This document shows positions 34,740 to 43,488 of a stretch of DNA of 64,000 bases, piece after piece. How positions within the stretch are numbered: the stretch's first letter is position 1; every line of letters begins with the position of its first letter. Made by a program: the position numbers and the translations under genes. The DNA is from Candidatus Nitrosopelagicus sp. (GTDB lineage: Archaea; Thermoproteota; Nitrososphaeria; Nitrososphaerales; Nitrosopumilaceae), in the NCBI GenBank assembly GCA_028345965.1, contig JAOMEP010000003.1, forward strand, positions 1 to 64,000. Reading direction: 5' to 3'. The notes under the pieces are model-generated. The model saw nothing but the letters and a program-made list of their open reading frames with translations. It was not told where the DNA came from and made no database searches.

Positions 34740-36061
34740 CCCATTCCAAGTTTACGAAGCATTCCTTGCATTTGTCTACCTTTAGATGCCTTCATCATTG
34801 TTTTTGAGTTTTTGTAGTTTTTTATTAATTCCTTAACCTCATGTTCAGGCCAACCAGAACCTCGTGCAATTCTTTTAATTCTAGATGAATTAAGTAGATC
34901 AGGATCAGCTTTTTCTTCAGTATTCATACTTTGGATGATGTATCTCCATTTGTCCATTCTTTTTTCCATCACTTCAAGTTGATCTTCTTTTACCATTCCC
35001 GATAATCCAGGCATTGTTTCCATCAAACTTTGAAGAGAACCAACTTTAGTCACTTCTTCTAATTGATAAAAGAAATCTTCCATATTCATTTTACCGCTTG
35101 TAATTCTTTTCATGCGAACTTCATCTGCTTCATTACCAAGTCGTTTTGCAAGATCAAGTACAGCTTGAACATCACCCATACCCAAAAGTCTACCAACAAA
35201 TCTAGTAGGCGAAAACTGTTCTAAATCATCAATTCGTTCACCAGTTCCAACATACATTACTTGTGCACCGGTTGCTGCAGATGCCGCAAGAGCACCACCA
35301 CCTTTTGCTGAACTATCAAGTTTAGTAATTACTATGCCTCCAACAGGAACGATTTTGTTAAATGCTTCTGCTTGTGAAAAACACTGTTGACCAATTGTAC
35401 CATCAATAATTAATAATGCTAAATCAGGATTAGATACTTTTGAAATTTCGGTCATTTCATCCAAAAGATCTTTTTCTTCTTTATGACGTCCAGCAGTATC
35501 AATCAATACTACATCAATATTTGAATTTTCAAAATGTTTTAAACCATTTTTTACAATTTCAGCTGAATCTTTGTTATTTTCTTCACCATAAACTTCAACA
35601 TTAGATTTTTCACAGTTTGTTCTTAATTGAACCAAAGCACCAGGTCTATAGGTATCAGCTCCAATCGCACCAACACGATAACCTTGTTTAGTAAGAAATT
35701 TTGCCAATTTTGATGACACAGTAGTTTTACCACTTCCTTGAATTCCGAGCATCAAAACTTTGTTGATTTTTCCAGATTTGAAATGAAACTCAGTATCATT
35801 ACCTAATAATTTTGATAATTCATCGTACAGAATTTTCACAATATGATCTTTTCTTGATAATCCAGGTGGCGGAGTTTCATTGATGCAACGTTCTTGAAGA
35901 TTTTTTGTAATTTCAAGAACTAATTTTACATTTACATCAGACTGTAAAAGTGAACGTTGAACATCCTTTGCTAATTCTTTGATTAATTCTTCATCTATTC
36001 CAGAAGAGCTAACAATTTTTTTAATTGCGGTTCGTAAACCATCTTTCAGATTATCAAGCAT
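34736..36061 (-). CDS. srp54: signal recognition particle 54 kDa protein
   Basis: The 441-residue protein has an N-domain, a G-domain with GIQGSGKTT (107-115), 'DTYRPGA', 'DTAGR' and 'TKLDSSAKGGGAL', and a Met-rich M-domain ('MRKLGMG' end, 'IKRIARGSGWPEHEVKELI'). It binds signal sequences and 7S RNA and delivers ribosomes to the membrane receptor. SRP19 is also in this window at 41001. It overlaps the broken dph6 upstream by eight bases. Confidence 0.96.
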   Translation of the reverse strand: MLDNLKDGLRTAIKKIVSSSGIDEELIKELAKDVQRSLLQSDVNVKLVLEITKNLQERCINETPPPGLSRKDHIVKILYDELSKLLGNDTEFHFKSGKINKVLMLGIQGSGKTTVSSKLAKFLTKQGYRVGAIGADTYRPGALVQLRTNCEKSNVEVYGEENNKDSAEIVKNGLKHFENSNIDVVLIDTAGRHKEEKDLLDEMTEISKVSNPDLALLIIDGTIGQQCFSQAEAFNKIVPVGGIVITKLDSSAKGGGALAASAATGAQVMYVGTGERIDDLEQFSPTRFVGRLLGMGDVQAVLDLAKRLGNEADEVRMKRITSGKMNMEDFFYQLEEVTKVGSLQSLMETMPGLSGMVKEDQLEVMEKRMDKWRYIIQSMNTEEKADPDLLNSSRIKRIARGSGWPEHEVKELIKNYKNSKTMMKASKGRQMQGMLRKLGMG

Positions 36062-36744
36062 TATCTTTTAATTTAGCCTCCAATATTTCAAATCTTCCCC
36101 TATAACCATCCCATTCAGTACTTGAATCTTGAATAAATAATGATTTTTCAAACAATGGACAATTTATTACAAAGGTTTCTGCCTCACCACCTTCAAAATT
36201 TAGATTAAATCTAAATTGTTTTTGTAATTTCTTAAGATCTCCTAATCCATTTTTATCAATTATTTTTCCAAGCCAAGAATCATTCAAACCATCTGAACTC
36301 ACACTAGAAATAATATATTGAAAATTTTCTTTTACTAATTCATCCATATAAGATTCAGGTTTTGTATCCCATAAAGGTGATAAAACTTCTAAATTATTTT
36401 TTGCACAAATTAACGAAAAATTATCCTTTTGATATTTACTTAGAATTCCACCATGAACAATTCCTTCAATAGAGTATTTTTTCTTTTGCAAGAATGATTA
36501 ATTTTTCAAGTCTTTTAAATTCGTCCTTAGGATCAGTAGTTCTAATTTCTTCTATTAATTGTGGAATTTTCATGGATTCAGCTTGTAGTGAAGTGAATTT
36601 TATGTTTGGATAGTGAAGTAAATGGCTTTCACTAGAATGAGGATATAATGTCAATAATACATCAACTGAATGAGATAATTTCTTTGCAAGGTAAATTGCA
36701 TATGTGCTATCTTTTCCACCAGAAAATAATGCAGCTAATTTCAT
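36054..36744 (-). pseudogene. dph6: diphthine--ammonia ligase (Dph6), frameshifted at an A6 run
   Basis: Two track ORFs (36466-36771 and 36054-36491) are halves of one gene. The first has the PP-loop 'LFSGGKDSTYAIYLAKKL'. The second has the family's 'GIVHGGILSKYQKDNF', 'LSPLWDTKPESYMDEL', 'GLNDSWLGKIID' and 'FEGGEAETFVINCPLF'. Removing one A from the six-A run (36477-36482 on the minus strand) joins them as ...LAKEK-YSIEG..., 229 residues, the usual Dph6 length. Dph6 performs the last step of diphthamide formation on EF2. The cause could be assembly error, a real mutation, or slippage during expression. The start is put at 36744, just before the PP-loop. Confidence 0.82.
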
Positions 36745-36767
36745 TTTAAAATAAAAAATAGGATGCC

Positions 36768-36872
36768 TCAATACTCATAATCTTCATCAGAAATCAGTTG
36801 GCTTTTCCAATCATCATTAGCATCCAATTTAGGATGTTTTAATTCGCATGATTTTAGTTCTTCCCATAACAT
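36768..36872 (-). CDS. possible 34-aa acidic microprotein overlapping the aIF5A end
   Basis: Read in the +1 frame relative to the end of the aIF5A gene, from ATG 36872 to TGA 36768: MLWEELKSCELKHP... ending 'ISDEDYEY'. About 60 of its 105 bases lie outside aIF5A and fill the gap before dph6. The composition (W, acidic tail) looks protein-like, but there is no ribosome site or family match, so it may be chance. Confidence 0.28.
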   Translation of the reverse strand: MLWEELKSCELKHPKLDANDDWKSQLISDEDYEY

Positions 36873-37242
36873 TCCAATATTCAATATCTTGACCTTGTTC
36901 TAATTTTCCGTCGACTTCTTCGTCAACCATCTGAATATCAACAGTTTCAAATGTTTCTCCATCCATAACTTGAATCTCAGAACCAGTCATTGAAATGATT
37001 TGACCAACTCTTTTGTCAATTAGTGGTACATGAATTTGCATACTTACAGGACCTACATGTGGTCGTTTTGCACCATCAAAAACACCTACTCCAACAATTC
37101 GTGCTTTTGCTGCACCATGTTTTCCAGGCTTACTAGTATCATATTCAGATATTCTACAAGGTTCACCAGTAGGTTGATCACCAACAGGTAATAAAATGTA
37201 AGAACCAATCTTTAATGAACCTAAATCAGAAGGTTTGCTCAT
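36829..37242 (-). CDS. eif5a: translation initiation factor aIF5A
   Basis: In this 137-residue protein the hypusination loop reads 'TSKPGKHGAAKARIVG', with the modifiable Lys in PGKHG. An N-terminal SH3-like domain and a C-terminal OB fold follow the family. aIF5A helps the ribosome at proline stretches. It is adjacent to dph6, which modifies another translation factor. The deoxyhypusine synthase gene was not seen in the window. Confidence 0.95.
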   Translation of the reverse strand: MSKPSDLGSLKIGSYILLPVGDQPTGEPCRISEYDTSKPGKHGAAKARIVGVGVFDGAKRPHVGPVSMQIHVPLIDKRVGQIISMTGSEIQVMDGETFETVDIQMVDEEVDGKLEQGQDIEYWNVMGRTKIMRIKTS

Positions 37243-37276
37243 AACAAAATAATTTCTGAGGGGTATTTACCTTTTT

Positions 37277-37888
37277 TTATTTCATTGTTTCAAGAATTGA
37301 GAGACTGACAAGATTATTCATGACAATCCCTTTCCTACAAATATCACGTCTAGTTTGTTCACAGTATTTGTTATCACTTTGATGACTTTTGTCACTTGAA
37401 ATTTCTAACATTACTATATGATCGCTATATGGAAATGCAAATTTTGGAGATTCTTTGGACAATAATTTCATATTTCCAAATCCAGCACGATATACTTTTT
37501 CTCGTCTAGCAACATGGGCAGATACATCTCTAAGATCCTCTTTTGAATCGCCATATTCCAGATAATAGATTGAAACAAAATTTGTTTTTTCAGTTAGTGG
37601 TCTTTCAAATATAGTATCATCTATTTTGAAGAGAAATGAAGGTTTATCAGTATCTTGAGATAAGATTTCTTTTGAAATTTTTTCGTGATTTTTGAATTTT
37701 GCCAAAATATAATGATTTGATGAGGTCAAAAAGTATGGTTTGCTATCTTCAGAAAAGGTTGCTGTAACAAAATAAAGAGATTCAATGTTTTTTGATGAAA
37801 CCCAACTATCTTTTAGTTCGATTGAGTCGTGATCATGAAGATATGGTGCACATACGTATCCACTAGAAGTTTGAGAAGTATCACTCAT
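37277..37888 (-). CDS. conserved hypothetical protein, 203 aa
   Basis: I chose ATG 37888 over the TTG at 37897. It is a soluble, mixed alpha/beta protein with no recognised family. Features include 'YFVTATFSEDSKPYFLTSSNHYILAKF' and a C-terminal Cys/Arg-rich part ('CEQTRRDICRKGIVMNNL'). It lies 34 bases before the aIF5A gene on the same strand, so the two may be co-transcribed. Confidence 0.68.
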   Translation of the reverse strand: MSDTSQTSSGYVCAPYLHDHDSIELKDSWVSSKNIESLYFVTATFSEDSKPYFLTSSNHYILAKFKNHEKISKEILSQDTDKPSFLFKIDDTIFERPLTEKTNFVSIYYLEYGDSKEDLRDVSAHVARREKVYRAGFGNMKLLSKESPKFAFPYSDHIVMLEISSDKSHQSDNKYCEQTRRDICRKGIVMNNLVSLSILETMK

Positions 37889-37977
37889 GAATCTCAAAAT
37901 TAACGAAAGTAATTAAATTTGTTCAAAAAGGGCCAAAACTAATAATTAATAAATAAAAAAAATATCAAAAAAGATGT

Positions 37978-38100
37978 CCCCACTTAGCTCAGCCTGGTAG
38001 AGCTTCCGACTGTAGTTGTCGGCTTAGGGCTGAATAACAGTAGTCTACTAGGCATACAGAAATCGGGTTGTCGAAGGCTCAAATCCTTCAGTGGGGACCA
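37978..38100 (+). tRNA. tRNA-Tyr(GTA) with intron, CCA encoded
   Basis: The acceptor CCCCACT/AGTGGGG is perfect. C1-G72 with discriminator A is the archaeal Tyr identity set. The D-arm is GCTC...GAGC and the T-arm is GAAGG/CCTTC. The anticodon stem TCCGA/TCGGG brackets CTGTAG-intron-A, anticodon GTA. CCA (38098-38100) is encoded. The mature tRNA lacks the 46-nt insert at 38016-38061. A TATA-like A/T stretch lies around 37950. Confidence 0.95.
38016..38061 (+). other. archaeal tRNA intron (position 37/38)
   Basis: The 46-nt insert lies between G37 and A38. CTGTA (38010-38014) can pair with TACAG (38055-38059), leaving a 3-nt AAA bulge before the anticodon stem. TGTC (38017-38020) can pair with GGCA (38051-38054). 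This is a slightly relaxed bulge-helix-bulge that the splicing endonuclease would cut. The exact ends are inferred from cloverleaf and bulge rules. Confidence 0.8.
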
Positions 38101-38111
38101 TTATTTTTTAA

Positions 38112-39161
38112 CTAAGGATTAATTACCGCTCGTCCCAAAATTTTTCTATTTTTTAGATCATCTAAAGCACCAGTTGCTTCATCCAAAGTATAATGTTTTG
38201 ATACAATTGGATTGATGACGCCTTTTTTGGCAAGTTCAATTAATTCCACCATGTCTTTATAATTTCCAGTATAAGCACCCTGAATTATTATTGCTTTTAG
38301 TGGAACAGATACCAAAGGTAATTCTACAGAACCTCCAAATAAGCCAACTAGAATAATATTTCCACGTTTTCGAATTACAGATAAATCTAATTTTACAGTT
38401 GGAGGTGCATTTACAAAGTCAACAATACTGTCAACACCTTTTTCATTACATATTGACATAATTTTTTGTGATGCATCACTTTCTTTTGTATTAATTACAT
38501 GTGTTGCACCTAATTCTTTTGCTGTGTTTAATTTTTCATCATCTATGTCTGCACAAATTATAGTACACTTAGTCATATGACTTGCCAATTGTACTCCCAT
38601 CAGACCTAAACCACCCGCACCAACAATTAGAATCGATTCAGGATTATTCACTAATGCTTTTTTGATTGCAGTGTATGCAGTTAAACCAGAACATGCTAAG
38701 GATGATGCTGAATCAGGATTTACATCTCCAATATTTGCTAGAAATTTATAATCAGGAACAATAACTTTCTCTGCATATCCACCATCTTGAAAAACACCTA
38801 ATGATTTTGGTGTTTCACATAGATTTGTGTCACCTTTTTTACAAGTTGAGCAAGTATCACATCCAATCCAAGGATAAACTAGAACGGTATCACCAATTTG
38901 TACATCTTTTACAGAGTCGCCAATTTTTTCAATAGTGCCGACAACCTCATGACCAGGTGTTACAGGGAATTTTACACCTCTATCTGTGACTTTCATAAAT
39001 CCATCACCTGTATCATATCCACCTTCCCAAAGATGCAAATCACTATGACATACTCCTGTGGAGATTACTTTGAGTAGTACTTGCGTTCCAGTAGGGTCAG
39101 AAATTTCAACTTGATTTAGTTCAAGGGGCTTATCTGGCTCTATAATCCGTGCGGCTTTCAC
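38112..39161 (-). CDS. zinc-dependent alcohol dehydrogenase (MDR family)
   Basis: This is a 349-residue protein. Catalytic zinc ligands are C38 ('GVCHSD') and H71-E72 ('PGHEVVG'); structural zinc cysteines are 101, 104, 107 and 115 ('CDTCSTCKKGDTNLC'). The Rossmann motif is 'GAGGLGLMG'. It oxidises or reduces an alcohol/aldehyde pair with NAD(P). 'WEGGYDTGDGFMKV' in the substrate region resembles crenarchaeal long-chain ADHs, but the substrate is not defined. Confidence 0.92.
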   Translation of the reverse strand: MKAARIIEPDKPLELNQVEISDPTGTQVLLKVISTGVCHSDLHLWEGGYDTGDGFMKVTDRGVKFPVTPGHEVVGTIEKIGDSVKDVQIGDTVLVYPWIGCDTCSTCKKGDTNLCETPKSLGVFQDGGYAEKVIVPDYKFLANIGDVNPDSASSLACSGLTAYTAIKKALVNNPESILIVGAGGLGLMGVQLASHMTKCTIICADIDDEKLNTAKELGATHVINTKESDASQKIMSICNEKGVDSIVDFVNAPPTVKLDLSVIRKRGNIILVGLFGGSVELPLVSVPLKAIIIQGAYTGNYKDMVELIELAKKGVINPIVSKHYTLDEATGALDDLKNRKILGRAVINP

Positions 39162-39192
39162 AAAATGGATTTTTCATTTTATAATATAAGAG

Positions 39193-39924
39193 TTGACTGA
39201 TGATGAAAAGAAAATAGAGTCGATAGATATTATTCAATTAGAATGTGAGGAGTTTGTGAGTCAGGAAGAAACAAAATCACTTATTTCAAAAGTACCGATT
39301 AATGTATTATTTAATCCAGAAGGAATTCAAAAAAGAGACGTTTGGGACATAGATCTTATTCAGATTTTATCAATGTTATTAAAAATTCTAGAAAAGACAG
39401 ATAAGAAAGATCTCAGAGTAGCAGGAATGGCGGCGTTATCATCATCATTAATCTACAAATTAAAAGTGGAGAGTATTTTTGCATTACAAAAAGCAGCAAT
39501 GGAGAAGAAACCTCTACGTCAAAGAACTGACGTAGACATAGATATTCTCGAGTTTCCATATAGACATGAATCAACCTATCCTGTTAGTTTAGATGAATTA
39601 CTGGATTTGCTTGAAAACTTGATTGGGACAATTGCAAATCCAAGAGAACGAAAGGGCAATAAATTAAGATTTGAACCAATTGAACCACCAGATTTTAAGA
39701 AGATTTTCAATAATCTTGAGAACATTATAGGAGAGTATCAAGATTTAGTGTTAAGAAAACTTCAAGCAAATGGCTCACTTTTACTTGAAAAGATTGTGGA
39801 AGAGTTAGATACAACAGATTCTATTAGATGTTTTTTTGCAATCTTATTTTTGGCAAGAGATGAAAAAATTGACATCATGCAAGAAGAGGGAGAAGAGGAG
39901 ATTAGGATCACCCTAATCAAATAA
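39193..39924 (+). CDS. scpA: segregation and condensation protein A
   Basis: The TTG start gives 243 residues. The kleisin N-terminal block 'VWDIDLIQILSMLLKILEKTDKKDLRVAGMAALSSSLIYKLK' and the C-terminal winged-helix-like 'DSIRCFFAILFLARDEKIDI' match ScpA. It bridges SMC heads in condensin. scpB follows closely on the same strand. Confidence 0.88.
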   Translation: MTDDEKKIESIDIIQLECEEFVSQEETKSLISKVPINVLFNPEGIQKRDVWDIDLIQILSMLLKILEKTDKKDLRVAGMAALSSSLIYKLKVESIFALQKAAMEKKPLRQRTDVDIDILEFPYRHESTYPVSLDELLDLLENLIGTIANPRERKGNKLRFEPIEPPDFKKIFNNLENIIGEYQDLVLRKLQANGSLLLEKIVEELDTTDSIRCFFAILFLARDEKIDIMQEEGEEEIRITLIK

Positions 39925-39990
39925 TAATTTACAATTTGATCAACGATATGAAAAGGATGATTTTAAGTCAATTTCAACATGGAGATAATC

Positions 39991-40545
39991 ATGGTTAAGG
40001 TTGATAATGAAAATGAAGCAACTGCACGAATAGAAGCTGCACTATATTCAGCTGGAAGACCACTAAGCATAGAAGATATTATCCGAGCGTCAGGAACAGA
40101 ATCAAGGGTAAAAACACTGAATTTACTAACAAAACTAATTCAAAAAACAAAATCATCATTCAAAGCAATTGAGATTACAAATTTACCAGATGGATCATAT
40201 GTCTTCCAACTAAAACCAGAGTACAGTTCAACAATTGGAAGAAAATATGCATCAAGACCAATGTTAGCCAGAGCAACCCAAAAAACATTATCCTACATTG
40301 CATATGAACAGCCAATTTCCAGTAAACAATTGGTAGAAGTTAGAGGAACAGGAGTTTACTCTCATTTGAAAGAATTAACCCAACTTGATTTTATAGAACA
40401 TCAGACTGTTGGAAGATACAAAATTTTTACAACAACTGAGAAATTTAAGAAATATTTCGGTATTCAAGGTGACGACGATACATTAAGACAAAAATTATTC
40501 AAAAAAGTACGTACCCGAAATACTATGCCTGGTACAGTAAATTAG
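39991..40545 (+). CDS. scpB: segregation and condensation protein B
   Basis: The pattern 'ARIEAALYSAGRPLSIEDII' followed by two winged-helix domains ('TLSYIAYEQPISSKQLVEVRGTGVYSHLKEL', 'EHQTVGRYKIFTTTEKF') identifies ScpB. I chose ATG 39991, preceded by GGAGAT; ATG 39979 adds four residues and is also possible. ScpB dimers bind ScpA in the condensin complex. Confidence 0.9.
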   Translation: MVKVDNENEATARIEAALYSAGRPLSIEDIIRASGTESRVKTLNLLTKLIQKTKSSFKAIEITNLPDGSYVFQLKPEYSSTIGRKYASRPMLARATQKTLSYIAYEQPISSKQLVEVRGTGVYSHLKELTQLDFIEHQTVGRYKIFTTTEKFKKYFGIQGDDDTLRQKLFKKVRTRNTMPGTVN

Positions 40546-40583
40546 AATTAATATACATAAAAATTCTCAAATCTTGCGTTTTG

Positions 40584-40590
40584 TATAAAT
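40584..40590 (+). promoter_or_regulatory. TATA box for rps8e
   Basis: TATAAAT is centred about 26 nt before ATG 40613, giving a leaderless start of the eS8-SRP19 transcript. Confidence 0.5.
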
Positions 40591-40612
40591 TAGAGTAATT
40601 CAAAAACATTCC

Positions 40613-40996
40613 ATGAAGAAATCTGTAGAGAATCTTAAAACTAGTAAAATTACGGGAGGTCTAAGACATCCATTAAAAACTAGACAGAAATTTGAAACAG
40701 ATAGATATCCAAACGAAGCTGAGATGGGAGAAGAGCAACAAACCATAACAAGAAAAACTAGAGGAAACAATAGAAAAACCGGTTTAAAGATTGCAAGCTT
40801 TGTAAATTTGGTCATGGCAGATTCTAAAGTAAAAAAATCAAAGATTATCAAAGTTTTAGAAAATCAAACAAACAATGATTATCAAAGACGTGGAATTATT
40901 ACAAAAGGTGCAATTGTTGAAACAGAAGATGGAAAATGTAGAATTGTATCAAGACCAGGTCAAAGCGGAACAGTTAGCGGAATTTTAGTAAAGTAA
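40613..40996 (+). CDS. rps8e: 30S ribosomal protein eS8 (S8e)
   Basis: The 127-residue protein shows 'ITGGLRHPLKTRQKFETDRYPNE', 'TRKTRGNNRKTGLK' and 'RRGIITKGAIVETEDGKCRIVSRPGQ', which are standard archaeal S8e. It lies four bases before srp19, so the two are co-transcribed. Confidence 0.95.
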   Translation: MKKSVENLKTSKITGGLRHPLKTRQKFETDRYPNEAEMGEEQQTITRKTRGNNRKTGLKIASFVNLVMADSKVKKSKIIKVLENQTNNDYQRRGIITKGAIVETEDGKCRIVSRPGQSGTVSGILVK

Positions 40997-41000
40997 AGAT

Positions 41001-41303
41001 ATGAAAGATTACGAACATGTCGTAATCTGGCTTGATTATTTTAACAAGACATTACCACGTAACAAAGGCAGAAGATTATCAAAAGAGAAATGTGTGTTTG
41101 ACCCATCATTAAAAGAATTAATTGATGCATCAAATGCTGCAGGTTTGCAACCAAATGAGACTGAAGAACAAGTAAGATTTCCAAAAAGACCATATGTTAG
41201 ATCAGGTTACATCGTTCTACCAAAAACAGAAAAAAAGACAACAATACTTGAGAAAATTTCTCAAAAATTAGTTTCTAAAAGAGCAAAACAATCAAAGAAG
41301 TAA
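41001..41303 (+). CDS. srp19: signal recognition particle 19 kDa protein
   Basis: The 100-residue protein starts 'YEHVVIWLDYFNKTLPRNKGRRLSKEKCV' and continues with 'YVRSGYIVLPK' and a basic tail. SRP19 binds 7S RNA and prepares it for SRP54. It is co-transcribed with rps8e. Confidence 0.92.
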   Translation: MKDYEHVVIWLDYFNKTLPRNKGRRLSKEKCVFDPSLKELIDASNAAGLQPNETEEQVRFPKRPYVRSGYIVLPKTEKKTTILEKISQKLVSKRAKQSKK

Positions 41304-41373
41304 CGAAAATAGCTACAAACTAAAGTTTTGTTGACAGAACCCAATGAAAACTATCAAAACGTATGAATTGTAA

Positions 41374-41637
41374 TTGCAGGAGGTAGGTGAAGTTATGCAC
41401 TTAGCCAATAGTGGCAGAGTCATTGTACGACTCAACTCAGAGGTACCTGAAGGTCAAATTCTTTGCGATAGCAATAGTCAAAAAATTGCAAAAGTTACAG
41501 AATTAATTGGGCCAGTATCAAGTCCCTTTGCGTCAGCCATACCACTAACAAATAACTTGAGAAAAATTAGTGGAAAGAAAGTTTTTGCGCTTGATCAAGC
41601 TCCTGCAAAGAAAAAAAGCAGGAGAAAATATAGATGA
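41374..41637 (+). CDS. gar1: H/ACA RNA-protein component Gar1
   Basis: The TTG start gives 87 residues forming a small beta-barrel: 'VGEVMHLANSGRVIVRL', 'ILCDSNSQKIAKVTELIGPVSSPFASA' and a basic tail 'KKKSRRKYR'. This is the Gar1 core that assists Cbf5 in pseudouridylation. It overlaps the TFB gene by four bases, a pairing widely conserved in archaea. Confidence 0.92.
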   Translation: MQEVGEVMHLANSGRVIVRLNSEVPEGQILCDSNSQKIAKVTELIGPVSSPFASAIPLTNNLRKISGKKVFALDQAPAKKKSRRKYR

Positions 41638-42596
41638 GTACAATAGAAATACAATCTTGCTGCAATGAATGTAAATCTCCAGTAGTAGATGACATTCATA
41701 ATGGCGAGAGAATTTGTTCCGGATGCGGCATTGTCGTTGATGAACAAATGGCTGATATGGGTCCAGAAACAAAAACATCAAATCTCGAAGATAAAATGAG
41801 ATTAGCAAGAGCAACTGGACAAACAACACTTGCACAGCATGATATGGGAATTGCTACAGATATATCAATTTCATCCACAGATTTTAGTGGAAAAAAACTA
41901 TCAAGTACAGTTTCCAATCAGATGCAAAATCTAAGAAAATGGCAACAAAGAGTTCGTGTTACATCTCCACGTGAAAGAAGACTAACTAACGTTTTAGGAA
42001 AAATTTCTGAAACCTGTGTTAGTTGTAGTCTTCCAAAGAATGTGGTTGAGACGGCATCCATGATTTATCGTGGCCTAGATGGAAAAAATATCGAGGTAAA
42101 AGGTAAGTCAGTCATTAGCATTACTGTCGCAGTAGTGTATATGGCATGCAAACAATGCGGAATAGTCAGATCATTAGATGAAATTTGTAAAAATGTTTGT
42201 GCGCCAAAAGATGTAAAAGCAAAAACAAAGTTAGCTGCAAAATACTACAGAAATCTTGTTTTAGAGATAGGAAATGTTGTAACTCCAGTAGTTACCATGG
42301 ATAAATATATCTCAAAGATCGCAAATCTAACCAGAACAGATGTAAGAGTTGAGCGACTTGCTTTAGAGATTGCTGAAAAAACAGAAACAAAAAGTATCAC
42401 AGATGGTAAGGCTCCAAATGGAATAGCCTCAGCATATCTGTACGTATCTTCAGTTTTGTTAGGACAAAATGTTCTACAAAGAGATGTGTCTTCAGTTTCT
42501 GGCATCACAGAAGTAACAATCAGAAATAGAGTCAAAGAGATTCTTTCAACACATAAGATGACTTTGACATTAAGACCTATTTTAGCCAAAAAATAA
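41634..42596 (+). CDS. tfb: transcription initiation factor TFB
   Basis: The 320-residue protein has an N-terminal zinc ribbon ('CCNECKSPVVDDIHNGERICSGCG', four Cys), a B-finger/linker region ('ATGQTTLAQHDMG') and two cyclin folds ('SVISITVAVVYMACKQCGI', 'APNGIASAYLYVSSVLLGQ') with the recognition helix near 'SGITEVTIRNRVKEI'. It recruits RNAP to TBP-bound promoters via the BRE. Thaumarchaea often encode several TFBs; this is one paralogue. Confidence 0.95.
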   Translation: MSTIEIQSCCNECKSPVVDDIHNGERICSGCGIVVDEQMADMGPETKTSNLEDKMRLARATGQTTLAQHDMGIATDISISSTDFSGKKLSSTVSNQMQNLRKWQQRVRVTSPRERRLTNVLGKISETCVSCSLPKNVVETASMIYRGLDGKNIEVKGKSVISITVAVVYMACKQCGIVRSLDEICKNVCAPKDVKAKTKLAAKYYRNLVLEIGNVVTPVVTMDKYISKIANLTRTDVRVERLALEIAEKTETKSITDGKAPNGIASAYLYVSSVLLGQNVLQRDVSSVSGITEVTIRNRVKEILSTHKMTLTLRPILAKK

Positions 42597-42622
42597 TCCC
42601 CCCCTTTTCTTATTTATTTTAC
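42597..42622 (+). terminator. T-rich terminator after tfb
   Basis: TCCCCCCCTTTTCTTATTTATTTT directly follows the tfb stop. Archaeal RNAP terminates at such T-runs. No hairpin is needed or seen. Confidence 0.4.
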
Positions 42623-42649
42623 ATTAGGATTAGCTAAAATTCGTCGAGA

Positions 42650-42657
42650 TTATATAC
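42650..42657 (+). promoter_or_regulatory. TATA box for sufC
   Basis: TTATATAC is centred about 26 nt before ATG 42679, giving a leaderless start. Confidence 0.5.
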
Positions 42658-42678
42658 GAAGTTCAAAAAATATACTCA

Positions 42679-43449
42679 ATGGCAGTACTTGAAATAAAGG
42701 ATTTACATGTAAAAAGAGAAGGAAAAGAGATTCTCAAAGGAGTAAATTTGAAGACAGGTCCAGGAGAGGTCCACGCAATTATGGGACCTAATGGTTCTGG
42801 CAAAAGCACGTTATCTTATACGCTTTTGGCACATCCAAAATACGAGGTTACAAAAGGAGACATACTTTTGGACGGAGAAAGTATTTTAGAATTAACAGCT
42901 GATGAGAGAGCAAAAAAAGGATTGTTTTTAGGATTTCAATATCCAACAGAAGTTTCGGGTGTAGGCTTTTCACATTTTCTTAGAACATCTTATAATGCAT
43001 TAAGCAAAGCGATGAAAGGAGAAGATAGAGAAGTTTTCATTACAGTAAGAGAATTTCAAAATTATCTCAAAGAAAATATTAATTCTGTGGGATTAAAAGA
43101 AGAATTTCTTTCAAGGTATTTGAATGAAGGTTTTTCAGGAGGAGAGAAAAAACGTGCAGAAGTATTACAAATGGCAGTACTAAAACCAAAAATTTCAATT
43201 TTAGACGAACCAGATTCTGGATTAGATATTGATGCAGTGCAATCAGTTGCAAAAGCAATTAGTCAAGTATCTGATAAAGACTCAACAACAATTGTAATCA
43301 CACATTATGCAAGAATTCTAAATTTCTTAGACAGATTAGACCACGTACATGTATTTGCAGATGGTAGAGTTTTGAAAAGTGGTGACGCATCACTTGCACA
43401 AGAACTTGAAAAACGTGGTTATGATTGGGTTTTAGAAGAAGCCAAGTAA
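42679..43449 (+). CDS. sufC: Fe-S cluster assembly ATPase SufC
   Basis: In this 256-residue protein, Walker A is 'GPNGSGKST' (about 35-43), the signature is 'GFSGGEKKRAEVLQM' and Walker B is 'ISILDEPDSGLDIDA', with the SufC-specific 'GLFLGFQYPTEVSGV' stretch. SufC powers the SufBCD scaffold. sufB and sufD are not adjacent here, which is unusual, so they must lie elsewhere. A haem-protein-family gene follows. Confidence 0.94.
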   Translation: MAVLEIKDLHVKREGKEILKGVNLKTGPGEVHAIMGPNGSGKSTLSYTLLAHPKYEVTKGDILLDGESILELTADERAKKGLFLGFQYPTEVSGVGFSHFLRTSYNALSKAMKGEDREVFITVREFQNYLKENINSVGLKEEFLSRYLNEGFSGGEKKRAEVLQMAVLKPKISILDEPDSGLDIDAVQSVAKAISQVSDKDSTTIVITHYARILNFLDRLDHVHVFADGRVLKSGDASLAQELEKRGYDWVLEEAK

Positions 43450-43488
43450 TAGAATTAAAAATTATTTTAAATATTAGTCAAGAAATGA

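Noticed and set aside
36054-36771. Two independent genes (101 and 145 aa) as given in the ORF track
   Set aside because: They are the two halves of one Dph6 protein joined by removing one base in an A6 run, so they are reported as one broken gene.
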